This document shows positions 11,218 through 22,256 of a stretch of 64,000 nt of DNA, piece by piece. Where the stretch lies: contig CM041198.1 in NCBI GenBank assembly GCA_023078555.1, positions 3,457,354-3,521,353 on the forward strand. Reading direction: 5' to 3'. Each line of letters starts with the position of its first letter. Position 1 is the first letter of the stretch. The DNA comes from Ulva prolifera. Taxonomy: Eukaryota > Chlorophyta > Ulvophyceae > Ulvales > Ulvaceae. Below the pieces are notes generated by a model. The model searched no databases, was not told the DNA's origin, and saw nothing but the letters and a program-made list of their open reading frames with translations. A program made the translations under genes and the position numbers.

Positions 11218-11501
11218 GAATTGTGCACCCCGGCCTATCCCCGACCACAGATGTGTCAATGTAAAGGAGGTCCACACTAGCACACGCAAAATATGCAAGC
11301 ACATGGACGTACACGCCAACAAGTTGCAACAGCAGCTATGAGGGCTCTTCCTGCCACGCGTCGGCTGCAGCCTGTGTAGATGAATATTCCCCTGCAACCA
11401 GTTTACTCCCAAAACTGCGCCAGTCTGCATTGCCCATGCGGCGTTCAAGCAGCCACAGGATCGTGTTGCCGATGCAGTACAGGTCGACTTGCACGGTCAC
11501 C
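11218..11501 (-). pseudogene. Inverted partial copy of the nuclease-kinase gene (C-terminal exon and 3' flank)
   Basis: On the minus strand this stretch encodes a near-identical copy of the last 54 residues of the kinase gene at 11925-14346 (its residues 518-571), including 'VTVQVDLYCIGN', 'GNADWRSFGS' and 'AADAWQEE', with a handful of substitutions. Its stop is at about 11339, and the similarity continues into the 3' flank (compare 14347-14515), including 'cttgc(a/g)tat' and 'ttcatgtctgcaa' blocks. The similarity breaks sharply at 11501, inside the exon, and at about 11215 the fragment abuts the LINE 3' tail. It lacks everything upstream of the kinase C-lobe, so it cannot make a working kinase. 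Confidence 0.85.
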
Positions 11502-11924
11502 AGCAGCACGTTTGCTTTGCACAGGCGGTGCGGTCGTGATGTGCGTCCATGCACACAGAGTCAACAATGCGCAGGGCGCAATGTCGTTCAACTTCGAATG
11601 TCATCGAGGTCAAGATCTGCCGATGCTCAGGCCCTACGAATGTCTTGTTTGCTTTTTCGTCAGAGCAATGCTCTTAAGTCCGACGCACGCGAACGTGGCG
11701 TACGGGGAAAAACGCTGAACGTGTACGACCGATTCGCATACGCTACGTTCGCACATTGTGGATGTGCAAATGTTGCGAGGGTAAGTGTCCTGTCAAGGCT
11801 GTTACATCGACTCCCATGTCCTCTAAAGCAACTTGAAATGCTGGTATATGAAGGAGGAGCGGCATGTGTCTGAATTCTGCTGATTTGCTGTCGTGTTCAG
11901 CGTCTGGTCCACACTGAATAATTT

Positions 11925-14346
11925 ATGGAGTCAGCAACCTCTGTTGCAGCAGTCCGAATTGCAGGAGACCAGCCACTGCCACCATCCAATGACAGTGACT
12001 TGGATAAGCTCGATTCTGTCAGCAGTAAGGCGCTTCGGCAGAATTTGTTCGAACTTTTACGGAAAGATGGAGCTGCTTTCAAGGCGGTGTTTGAACAAGC
12101 TCGCAATTCGACCGGATCCGATTGGGATGGAAACGTCACGCGCGCTTTTGGTGCGCCTGCTCCTGAACATTTGAAGCACTGCTCCAGTTCAGACGTAATA
12201 TCACAAAACGAGTTAGTGTATACGGGATGCGTTCTATGCAGAAAAGCTGTCCCAGTCGACCCTGCGAGGTGTGCCGCTCTGCGATCTTGTCTCTGGGCTA
12301 TTTCCGGCCTTGCATGCAAATGAACGGCAAGCTAGCGCATGAAGTATCGACGTCACATCTTGTGACCATTCTGGCGTTGTGCAGGAACGGATACACGCGC
12401 GCTGCTGAAAGATGAGGATCCTCCCGAACCTGACATGTTGGAAGGCCTGTACAAGCTGCAGGAAGGCAGGAGCACTGGCTTGTTGTTGCCAGTAACTGGA
12501 CCACTGCAGACCTGGTTCGACGGTGCAGAGCCAGTACCAATACAGCTCCAAGAAGAAGATAAAGCAATGTTCAGGACAGGAACGCTTGATGATGCAATTC
12601 TGAGCCTATGGGCTTTGCAAGCTGTCTTCGGAATGTTTCTTGACGACCTGGCAGGAGAAAGCGCGTGGATTGGTGTGCTCGATCTTTCAGATGCGTGGGG
12701 ATTGTCACTGCCTGTTGTCTACTCAGTGCTGTAGGTCTCAGGGAAGTTGCCGATGTGCAGTGACGTACTGTGGCAGCCCCACATCTTCACAAACCCATGA
12801 AAAAGATGTCATTGCTCCATTTTGCGCGCCTGACACTGAAGGACATGTACAGGCATGTGGGACAATCTCATATCAAATCCAATGCTACACCTGCTGCTGC
12901 AAGATCAGAGAGTCCACAAGCCATGGAGGCGTGCACGCGACAAGTCAGATGCATCTGTGACCACCGGACGAGATCGGCCTGACATGGCACTTCTGTTCTC
13001 TTCGGTCCTCCTCTTCAAGGGCGAGGAGAAGGAAAGCCCACAGATGCAGAAGGTTGCAGAGGATGAGCTCCTGAGCAACATGCAGCAGCGATGGTCCAAG
13101 TTGAGGTATGGGAACAAGGTACACGATCTGCGGGTACAAATATGTGTGCTTGTGGCTTGCAAAACCTGGCCAGGTGCCACCCTGTTCTTTGCTGATGGTC
13201 CCTGGTGCCCTGTTTCAGGTAAAATACATCCTCGCCTACACTGCATGTGGACCTCAAGTGCAGTTCTGGGCAATACCGCGGCCGACTGAGGCGAATGGCT
13301 TCAAGGTGTCTGCCTGGCCCTTGGGACAGCAGATGAACATGTCTGACCCACGCCAATGCATGGTCATCATCCGAAAGGCTTTGCTCAGCGCTGCGATATT
13401 GCACCGTTTGAGCAGGTGTCTTCCAGAGACACAGCCACCGCTATTGCTGAAACCGGGTACCTTGCCACACCATTCCAAGGTGGAGGTCAAAGTGGGTGGA
13501 GCAAGGACTGTGGTGCGGAAGTACATCAGCCACGAGAGCCAGCAGCAGCTGCAATGTCGAAAAAGGATGACTGAGCTGAGGTCCCTGTACACTGAGCTGC
13601 AGAGTCGGTGGAGCACATACATCATCCATCCCGTCAGCATCAAGCATTTGGACCAATACTGGCAGGCGTATGTTGATTTCACTCCGTTAGGTGTGTACAA
13701 CAAGCCCATCCATTTTTGGCTGCTTTGCGTAATGCTAATTTCATATGTTGGAGGTTCTGGACTCATATTGCTATGCATTTTAGCTCTGCCGATCCCTAGC
13801 AGGGAGCTTGTGCTAGTGACATGCCAGCTCAGGCGCCGTGTTGTGCACAGAACCTGCACGATCGAATGAAATCATTGTGCAGGCACGCCAGTCACGATGA
13901 TGGGTTGTAAGGATGAGTCGCTTGAGCTCACTTGGCACGAAATTATCCTGCACGTTTTGGAAGGCGCTAGCCATTTGCACACATTGAAGTACGTCCACTG
14001 CGACTTGAGGTGGGAAAATGTTGTGATTTGTGATCAAGACCACAATGGTGAAGGAATAGAGCAGCATGCAAGAATCATCGATTTAGAGCATGCTGTGCCG
14101 CTCGACTGGGAGGTGAATGATGACGATGAGCACATCAAAGCCTGGGGAGAGGCGAATGATGCCCTGTTTGGCAGCAAGGCGGTGACCGTGCAAGTCGACC
14201 TGTACTGCATCGGCAACATGATCCTGTGGCTGCTGGATCGCCGCAAGGGCAATGCAGACTGGCGCAGTTTTGGAAGCAGACTGGTTGCAGGTGAATATGC
14301 ATCTGCACAGGCTGCAGCCGACGCGTGGCAGGAAGAGTCCTCGTAG
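11925..14346 (+). CDS. Crinkler-type PD-(D/E)xK nuclease-like domain fused to a protein kinase
   Basis: Proposed CDS: 11925-12150, 12385-12672, 12853-13118, 13219-13690, 13883-14346; 571 aa. All introns are GT-AG and all junction phases agree. Residues 172-260 hold a restriction-endonuclease-fold motif: Pro214-Asp215, then Glu229-Glu230-Lys231. A helical 'YG..KYILAYTACG' region (257-271) follows. Residues about 347-571 are a protein kinase: Lys361 in 'VVRKY' (probable ATP lysine), 'HCDLRWEN' with Asp458 and Asn463, and 'IIDLE' (Asp484) in place of DFG. This nuclease-then-kinase order and the DLRW form of the catalytic loop are, as I recall, typical of CRN effector C-termini and related eukaryotic proteins. 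I see no signal peptide or CRN N-terminal header; the first 170 residues match nothing I know. His-Cys-Asp instead of His-Arg-Asp makes kinase activity uncertain. The first two exons rest on phase and donor sequence only. Confidence 0.72.
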
Positions 14347-15112
14347 CTGCTTTTGGAACGTTTTCTTTTCATATTTTTTTAACATCCTTTCAGAACCGAT
14401 TTTCTGGCGTGTGCGTCTATGTGCTTGCGTATGTTCGCTGTGCTAGTGTAGACCACCTATTCATTGTGTCATGTTTGTTTGCAGGGATAGTCTGGTGTGC
14501 ACAGTTCATGTCTGCAACTACTTCCGAGGGCGGTCGAGCTACTGCAGCTTATCAAAGCACTATCATGTGTTCCAGGAAGGCATCGCGAAAGTGCTGCCAG
14601 TCTGAACACACGATACGCGGTGCTGTTGTGTAGCCAATGGACCCTGCTTGGTAGACTTTCGCATCGGTAATTGGTCTAGCAGATTGATTCCAGATGGCGC
14701 TGCACTATGGCACAGCAGTCGCGTCCAAGGTGTTTTGTATGGCGCTTGAGGACAGAAATCATGTCAACCTACAAGGCACAGCTCAGCGGTGAGCGGGGGA
14801 TGGGTTTATGTGCACACATGGCATTCTTCTGCAACATACAGATGTGCTTGCATATACCGTGTAAAATAAATCTGGCCAGAGTGGGGCAGCCAGAAATGTT
14901 GAATCAGCTGCTTCTACAATTGTGCTCAAGCCTCAAAGCTGTGGGCCTTGTAACAGCATTGATTTGAACCTTTAATGATGGCTTCAGATGTCTCAATTGA
15001 CGCGCTTCAGTAGACCACGTTCACGTTCCCCGCATGCGGGGGCGTGCGGCTGCCGGGCACCGGCTGGGTCATTGTGCCTCCGCTGCAGCGCGATGGCCCC
15101 CTCGCAGCGCAC

Positions 15113-15136
15113 CGGGGGGGGAGGGGGGGGGGGGGC
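15113..15136 (+). repeat. Poly-G tract
   Basis: An almost pure run of G (one A interruption) of about 23 bases inside a GC-rich segment. It could fold as a G-quadruplex on this strand. Confidence 0.8.
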
Positions 15137-16059
15137 TGTTACTTTCCCCGCATTTGACATGGTGCATCAAGCCTGAATCAGATGTTGGTATGCTGTGCCG
15201 GCGCGCGGCAGCTGCAGCGCTCGCACGCACGCTGGGCAGGCGTCGCAGCAGGACATAGGCTCCTAGTGGACGCCGCCTGTTGTCGCTGGTGTCAGCTGGC
15301 CATACCTCCGCTCCTCTGCTGCTCAACGCGTTGCGGTTAGGTGAAGCAATTGATTCTGGATTTCCACAGCCATAGCTTTACCGGATGTTGACAACTGCAC
15401 ATCACCGTAACCGAATGCGCCGAGGGGGTGGACCAGCAGAAGTAGCAGCATTTCAGGAGATGGCAGTGGTTGCGGCGGGCAATGCAAGCAAAAGTGCCTG
15501 GAGGCTTTTCTCGAGGTACTACATGGATCTCCAAATAACATGATGAGGCAGGCAGCTTGATTGCAGTGAAGGCTCGAGCGATTCAGCTGTGCTGATCGAG
15601 GTGATCGAGCTGGTCCTGGCGAGCTAATCCTGGGCGAACCCCTTGTAGCAGCGTTCAGCTAGGCCTAGGGGTCTCTTGGAGGTGTGCCGGCCTTGCGCTG
15701 GACGCGCTGACATATACCCGCCCCTATGCTTATGAGTCCTGGAGCACCATTTTACGCTGCACGTGTGGGTGTGCGATCTTCTCATATCTAGGGGTGCAGG
15801 GGTCGAGGCCGCACGGGGTACGACATGATGCTGGAGATGTTGTCTGTGCTTTTGAACGAGTCCACGGACGTCCAAGTTGGGACGCCTCAGTGGTACCAGT
15901 GGCCTGAGGGTTTTCGTCCGGGTGTGCACAATCATCGGGCCCACAGCGGGCAAAAAAGGGATCCATGGGCACGTCATGACCTCGTTGCAGCGTGACTGTT
16001 TAAGCCATTTGGTTCCAGGGGCATGCGGCCCAGCACCCAGACGGAGCCTCCGCATACAA

Positions 16060-16115
16060 GTGTTACAAGGACAAAGCAAGCAAGGCAGGTAGCACCGCGG
16101 GCAACAACCGGGGAA
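16060..16115 (+). repeat. Dispersed repeat R, copy 1
   Basis: Begins 'tgttacaaggacaaag' and continues into a G/C-rich stretch ending in 'gcaacaa'. Other copies sharing this opening are at 38850, 41302, 60675 (minus), 61702 and, overlapping NOL6, about 52190-52240 (minus). Confidence 0.5.
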
Positions 16116-16261
16116 ACTGCACACCCACGCAACCAGCAACACACTGCACATACCACCGCACCCAAACATCTGTGCGTGTCGCAAGGAGTGACAGGCAGCG
16201 CCGCGGAATCAGCACCTAGCTGTTGCCAGAATGCACCAGAGAGATGTGGCATCTAGGATTC

Positions 16262-16335
16262 TGTGCATCCCACAAGCCCATGAGTTGTCAATTTCCCAAG
16301 TGGATACAGCTGAGTGTATCCATATCTGTGCGTGG
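16262..16335 (+). repeat. Dispersed repeat S, diverged copy
   Basis: Shares 'gagttgtcaat' and 'gatac(a/g)gct.agt' with the clearer S copies at 38978, 41203, 47651 and 62312, and like them follows an R-type repeat. It is the most diverged copy, so this assignment is tentative. Confidence 0.35.
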
Positions 16336-19300
16336 CTTCCAAAGCCAGAGCATGGAGACGTGCTGAGAAACTGTGGCACCACAAAGGAACTGCAATCAGG
16401 GTGCATGATGACACTGACAGCAACATTACAGCTGTATCTAGATGGCAATGCAGTGTGATGGCGGGGTTATTTTGGTTATTGTTTGTTGGTTCAACTGTGA
16501 GGATGCCAATGCATGTGTGGCTCGACAGTGTCCATTGCATCTGAGTGCGGTGTGGCTAGCTTTGGACGCAGCTTCCTCTGGCAGCAGCATCATGCCAGAT
16601 ATCTGGCAAACCGCAGTGACTGTCTGCAGAATGCAAGGAGTCTGCATGGACTGTGTGTGAATTTGTCTACCTCTGAGATACATGTGGTGTGAGCATTCTG
16701 AGACTGTTGTCTGCAGATTGTGTGAGGTTTGTGCAGACTGAATGCTTACAGCAGCCAACATGCACTGCAGCATGTAGCTATCCTGAATTGCATGAACACA
16801 AGGTGAGCACATTCGCCACCATGAATTCGAGATGTATCTGATGCTATCTCGAGATCTTGATTCTGATCATCAGTGAGCCATTCAGCCATTCCTAGCCATT
16901 CCACTGAACACAGCCTAACATTACATGCTCCATCTGCCTGCTGACAGAGTTTGCCTGAGTCATGCACCACATCACAAGATGTGCTCAAGACACAAAGCAT
17001 CTGGAATGGCAAGTTCTGCCTGGACGTGTCTGAACGTGTCTGTGCAGCATGGCTGCTGTCTGCAGTCACATGCCCTTGACAGTCTGCAGTTCAAGCTGGA
17101 TCTTCTTGGTTGCAAGGATTCTGTGGATGATGGCCATAGTGCATGTGGATGAGGGCTGATGATGGGCGCAGTTGGGCAGTTAGATCTGCTGAGGCAGCAA
17201 TAATCACAGATGACCCAGATATGGTTTCACACTCAGGCAGCAAGGAGTTGCCCCTTGTCAGCAAGTGCTGCAACTGCCGCAAGCATGAACCTGCAGAGAG
17301 ATTGCTCCGGAGGCCTGCGCAGCCTCCTCTCCGCCTTTTGCACAGCTACATATAGCTGCGCACAAGTGTGCTGTAGCTCCATACATATTCACACTCACGT
17401 ACAGTGTAGGATACTGTAGTTTAGACATCAAATGCGGAGACCACTGCTTGAGCACTTGCATATGCTGTACACGTTCGACGGGTCTGCCACGCAGCTCTGA
17501 GCGGTGCATAGTGGCAGCAGGCATCGTGTTCCCTCACGCCCTTCCGAGACCTCGTGTGAAAGTGCAGTGTCAGAACGGCAACCTTTCAGGTAATGTATAT
17601 ATCATACAACATCATATATGCATGCCTCTCGTGGCTGTGTGGAGCGCTCCAGCTTGGGTTCGTGTGCGTGGAATAACTCGTGTCTCCCGAGATACCCGAA
17701 AAAGGCACGATAGATGTTTGTGCATGAGGTCTCATGTCGATGCCATACCGGTCTGCCGTCCTATTCTCCTCATCGCGATGCACTTTCCGAAATCATATCT
17801 GTGAGCATCATCAAGACACAAAAAACTGCATGCAACTTGCCGCAGGTTGATACCCTGCCGCCCAAGTTGCCATCGCATTTGCAAGAAGCTGCGCCCTGCG
17901 GTGCACCGCGGTGAGGTCAGCAACGATCAGTGTGTCAACGCATGCTGCAAAGCCGCGCAGAGCTCTAACCGACAAGGGAAAGCGTGCGTGAGCGGTGTGC
18001 GCTCCGTCTGCGTGGCTGCAGATTTAGAACATCCATTAATATCAATGTTGACCAGCTGCTATGACCGCGTATTTCTCGAGATCCTGTTGTTGGCTGTCTG
18101 CAGTGTTGCCTTCTCGTAGGCATCAACGATTGAAGACTGTCATTCTCGAAACCATGTCTACCAAGCAAGTGTCGATGTGCTCGCTAGTGGCTTCGCGCAC
18201 CCACACCGCGCCATGGGTGGGGCTGCTTCCCTGCGCACTGAATCACTGCGCAGCCAGGAATGCACTGATCGCGGATCGTGTCGCAGTAAGGCATTCAACT
18301 TTCGCTTTCTTTGTTTCCGTCTGCAACGCATCCACAGGTCCCTCGTGTTCACTGGCGTGCTAAAGGGTGCTCACTATCATTGGCACTCACCTCATCATGG
18401 TGCACTCGTGCAGCAATACCCGTACTCATGATGGCGACAGAGTAGCAATAGCACAACATCGCTTTATCATCTGGCAATTTTCTTCAATGACTCATTGAAG
18501 CTTATGAATCACACGCTTTTATTGACTCAATGGCGGGATGACTGCCCGAACAAAGCATCACAGGGCAGCAGGTGTTACAGCATGTAGCACAAGCCACTGC
18601 GCCCTGCTCGAAGCCTGAGCATCAATCCAGCACTATCAAAAGCACCTGTTCCAGAAAGAAAACCGCGGTATGCCCAGAAGTCCAGCCAATTCCAGATCCA
18701 CCAACACAGGATTGGCCTCTGCAGATAGGGCCTGAAGCACATGGCAAGTGGCTATATAGCACATATGGAGCACCTCGGCAATCAGCCTGCCACGATCATC
18801 TGAGTCCACCATAATCGCGCCTGACTGCATTGACTCACAGGCTTGCAATCCCACCTGACTCAGAGACCTGCTGACCCAGCAGCACAGCCATGCCAGCCGT
18901 CACTTGGGGCAGATCAATCAAATTTGAAGTGTGTGTCTGCTTCATGGGTGACTCAGGGGCTGACTGCTCAGCAGTAAGCATCCATTGGAGACGTCATGGT
19001 ACGCTTCCAGAGTCAGAGGCATCTGAGCCTGAGTCACGCACCCAGGATCAATGCTGTCCAGAGTTCCTATGCTCCTGCGCTCTTGACGTTCTCGTTCGTG
19101 GCTGATGCACGCTGGCACTCTGCCATACAGCATCGCTGCTCTCGCCAGTGCAACTTCACGTGTCTCACCACATCGTCAGCACACAACCCAGAGTCAACGT
19201 GCCGGATCATCCTGTTGCCATGCAACAGGTGGAACACACAAAATACGCCAGCACCACGGCCCCGAAGCAAGACCGTTGCACCAGTCGGGTATCGGGTCTG

Positions 19301-19899
19301 CCTCTCGCAGCACCGACCATGTGCCCCCGGGCGGACAATGTTTGCGTGCTGCACGCAGCGCAGCATGCTGTGCGCTGTGGAGCACATACACATGGCCCAC
19401 ACATGCATGCAGGTGCCGGCATGAGCGTGCACATGGCGGCCGCAGTGACGGCGACGCGGTGGTCACACGCCGTCTGCACGCAGGGGCGACCGCTTGTGGA
19501 GGTGGCGCGGGAGGTGGAGCCAAACAGGCCATGAGAGAACTCAGGACACAGTGTCTGCTGAACATGATGGATGCCTTCTGCATGTGAAGGCTGCAGACCC
19601 TGCCGCACTTGCTGCACACACTCAGGGGCGGCCACCACCAGCTAGACGAGAACCAAGAGTTCGTGTAAACGTGCACATGGCTGCTCAGGCCACGGCCTCG
19701 CGCCTGCGGCAAAGTGCCCCGAACCAATCAGGAGATGCAGGCCTTGTCCACATGTGGAGGAGCTGCAGATATCGGGCAGCGGCGATGTGCATAAATGGGT
19801 TTACAGCATGAATCACACGTCACAGACAGCTACTCTACCATGTACAGCAGCACTACCAACACGCACACAATGCCTACCAGTCTCAGAAAGATCACCGCG

Positions 19900-20712
19900 G
19901 TGATGCGCCTACGCCATCATGATGCCTAAAGAGGTCCGCGCGCGGGCCCTGGCTCCCGGGAGCCCCAAAATAGAAAAGAATCAAGCCCGAATCGACCAAA
20001 CAAAAAGGCACCGGCGTGCGCTGCCCTAAACAATGCCATCCCCAAAAAAAATCCAGCCACCGCTCATGCATACCTGCACAGCCCGCCGGCCGCGTGTCAC
20101 TATCCGGCGACGTGGCCCTGCCATCACACAACACTCGAATGATTCAGTTTATTCAAACGGCAATATAACATGTGATGCAGACTAGCCCCTTCTCGCTGCG
20201 GATATGTGTGCCGTCCCACGGCCCACCTCTCGCCAAGCACACTGAGCGCATTGCCACGGCCTCCACGCCAGGCGCGCATTATTTGCTGCCGCTGTTTTGC
20301 CGCACCCTCCAGGGCCACTCTGCGGCGGGCCACAGAGCCCCTGTCCTCGCGCTGCCATGCATGCTGTGTACGCACGTTGCCCCGCCCTGCGAGCCTGCGC
20401 CTCCAGGCCTCCCACAGGGCGCCTGCCTACCAATGACGCACTCGTCTCCAGACGGCCGCGGGCGCACGCATGGAACACATGCCCGGGCCGCCCGGCCCGC
20501 GTGTGCACCTGCAACGTCCCTTCACACTGCCGACCCTGCCTACTTTCCTGTCTGCCAAACTGCACCAACCACGTGCTCTCCTCCTTTCCACTGAACTCAC
20601 CTGCTCCTGCCGCAATGAGCTAGCCCGAGGCTCTGGCTGAGCCCCCCGGCCTCCCTCCCCAAGTCACAGCAAACAAATACATGGACAACCAGACAGATAC
20701 ACATGCAGCATC
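19900..20712. other. GC-rich stretch, no gene assigned; possible 3' region of the minus-strand gene
   Basis: GC content rises here and several minus-strand frames (for example 20124-20375 and 20182-20568) are open with an Arg/Ala-rich composition, but none has a recognisable domain or clear exon signals. It lies directly downstream of the stop of the minus-strand gene at 20713, so it may hold its 3' UTR. Confidence 0.3.
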
Positions 20713-22256
20713 TCAACCCCTCTCCCGCGGCTTCAGCGCAATGCTGCGGCTCGTCGCGTACGACATCGGCCGCGCGAAGAGCTCGCTCACGCGGTGCTCG
20801 CGAGCCTGCCGGTGCAGCCGCGACGACGCACCGCAGCCTCCTCCGGGGGGCCCGTGTATCCGCATCGAGAACGACGACAGGCCGGTGGAGGGCTCCATGA
20901 AGCTGCGGCTCTCTTCCCGGCAGCCGCGGGTGCCCCGCGGCGTGCGGAGCGTGGCGCGGTGGGGCTGCGGCGGCGGGCTGAGGGGGGCCGGCCGGCGGCG
21001 GGCTTGCGCGGCGTAGGCCTCCCGGATGTGCTCGAGGGTGGTCGCCGGGCCGCGGCGGCCGCTGGACGCGGCGCATGGTCGCCGCGTGAGAGTTGGTATT
21101 TCCGCTGGGATTCGCTGGTCAGGCGGGGACCGGCTTTGAGTGCGCACGTGTTCGCGGCCTCTGCACGCGAACGAGACAGGGAGGTCTACGGGTGGGGCGG
21201 GCTTGCAAACCGGAGACGTGGGTGCTGGCGGGGGTTGTGAAGGGGACTCGGGGCAGGCTGTGGACGGTGTGGTGGCTGTGGCGGTCGCGGTGGCGGTCGG
21301 GGTTTGCTCGGAATCACCATCGTTTTGCCAGTTCGCGGTTGTGCTGTCTGTGTCGCAGATGTCACCGGCCGGGGATGGAGGGTCTGGGGCGACGCGGTGG
21401 GCTTTAAGCTGGGCTTGTACCTGGAGGAGGACCGCCTGAGTGCTTCGGGTGGCTTGGGCGTGGTGGTTGAAGGTGTGGCGGTCCCTGGGGGTGGTAGCAG
21501 GTGTGGGAGCTGCACTGCAGGTGCTTTCCAGCTGCCCTGACGGCGGCTTCTGGTGCATCTGCGGGCTGGAAGCATGCTGAGGAGCTGCCTTGGATGAAGA
21601 CTGCCATGAGACAGATTGAAGGTGGAGCTGCAGTGGCGTCGGCTGTTGTGGGGATTGGTGTGATAGGAAGGATGGATGTGACTGGAACGAGGCCGCTGGG
21701 CTTGGAGATCTGGTAGAGATGGTGGTGATTCGGCCTCCTTTGCAGGCGAATGTGCGGATGATGGATGGCGATGCCTGCAAACGGAAAGTGTTAGTCACTC
21801 GGAGCACCGCTGGACCATGCCGCGCGCTGATGCGGGGCTGACTGGATACCATCTGGAAGAGAACTGCAAGGCCGATTAAATCAATGTGAACCTCTTCTCT
21901 TCGATTGCAATGGACGGAGAACGCTTGGCGCGAAGGTGACCGGGTCGTGCTGACTAGAACCTTAGTTGTTGTCGCAAGCAGTCAGACAGTAAGCCACTCG
22001 ACAGGGACCTCGACGCCCATAGCATGAATAAAATCGCCATAAAATTTCTATTTTCGATTCTGAGACAGCGGGTGCGCACCATGCTTGTGATGGCTTGGCT
22101 GGTTTCAAATAGACTGTTCTGCGCGTGGAACATCTGGCTGGAGACGCCAATAGCATCCGGCTCCTGGCTAAGAATATCAGATAAACAAGTCAGATCTGTT
22201 TTCGCAGAGCTTGGTCTCGTCAGCTCAGGCTTTGCGCCCGCTGTGGAAAGCGACAT
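20713..22256 (-). CDS. Hypothetical protein, two exons, largely disordered
   Basis: Proposed CDS on the minus strand: exon 1 22256-22080 (59 codons), intron 22079-21853, exon 2 21852-20713; 438 aa. The donor is GTGCGC, the same unusual form as in NOL6, the acceptor is 'ctcttccag', and both sides are phase 0. Exon 1 reads as a soluble helical segment ('LSDILSQEPDAIG', 'NSLFETSQAITSM'). Exon 2 is Pro/Ser/Gln/Thr-rich with an Ala-Thr dipeptide run, a short helix 'LEHIREAYAAQARR' near residue 325 and an Arg-rich C-terminus. I recognise no domain. A further intron ending at 'ttccgtttgcag' (about 21780) is possible and would shorten exon 2. Whether it is expressed is unknown. Confidence 0.45.

Larger units (their letters stand above)
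14520..19900. other. No recognised gene; intergenic DNA with repeats
   Basis: Open frames on both strands are short and overlap each other, and none shows a recognisable domain. The 15624-16184 minus frame and an uninterrupted plus-strand reading across about 15830-16000 are the longest, but I cannot assign them. The region includes a poly-G tract near 15113, an R-type repeat at 16060 and a faint S-type repeat at 16262. TG/CA-rich, 'tgcatgc'-rich sequence dominates. Confidence 0.45.

Noticed and set aside
12640-12960. Alternative exon of the nuclease-kinase gene reading through 12673-12852
   Set aside because: The in-frame continuation ends in TAG at 12732, while a GTGTGC donor at 12673 and 'tacag' acceptor at 12852 join in phase to the exon holding the PD-(D/E)xK motif.
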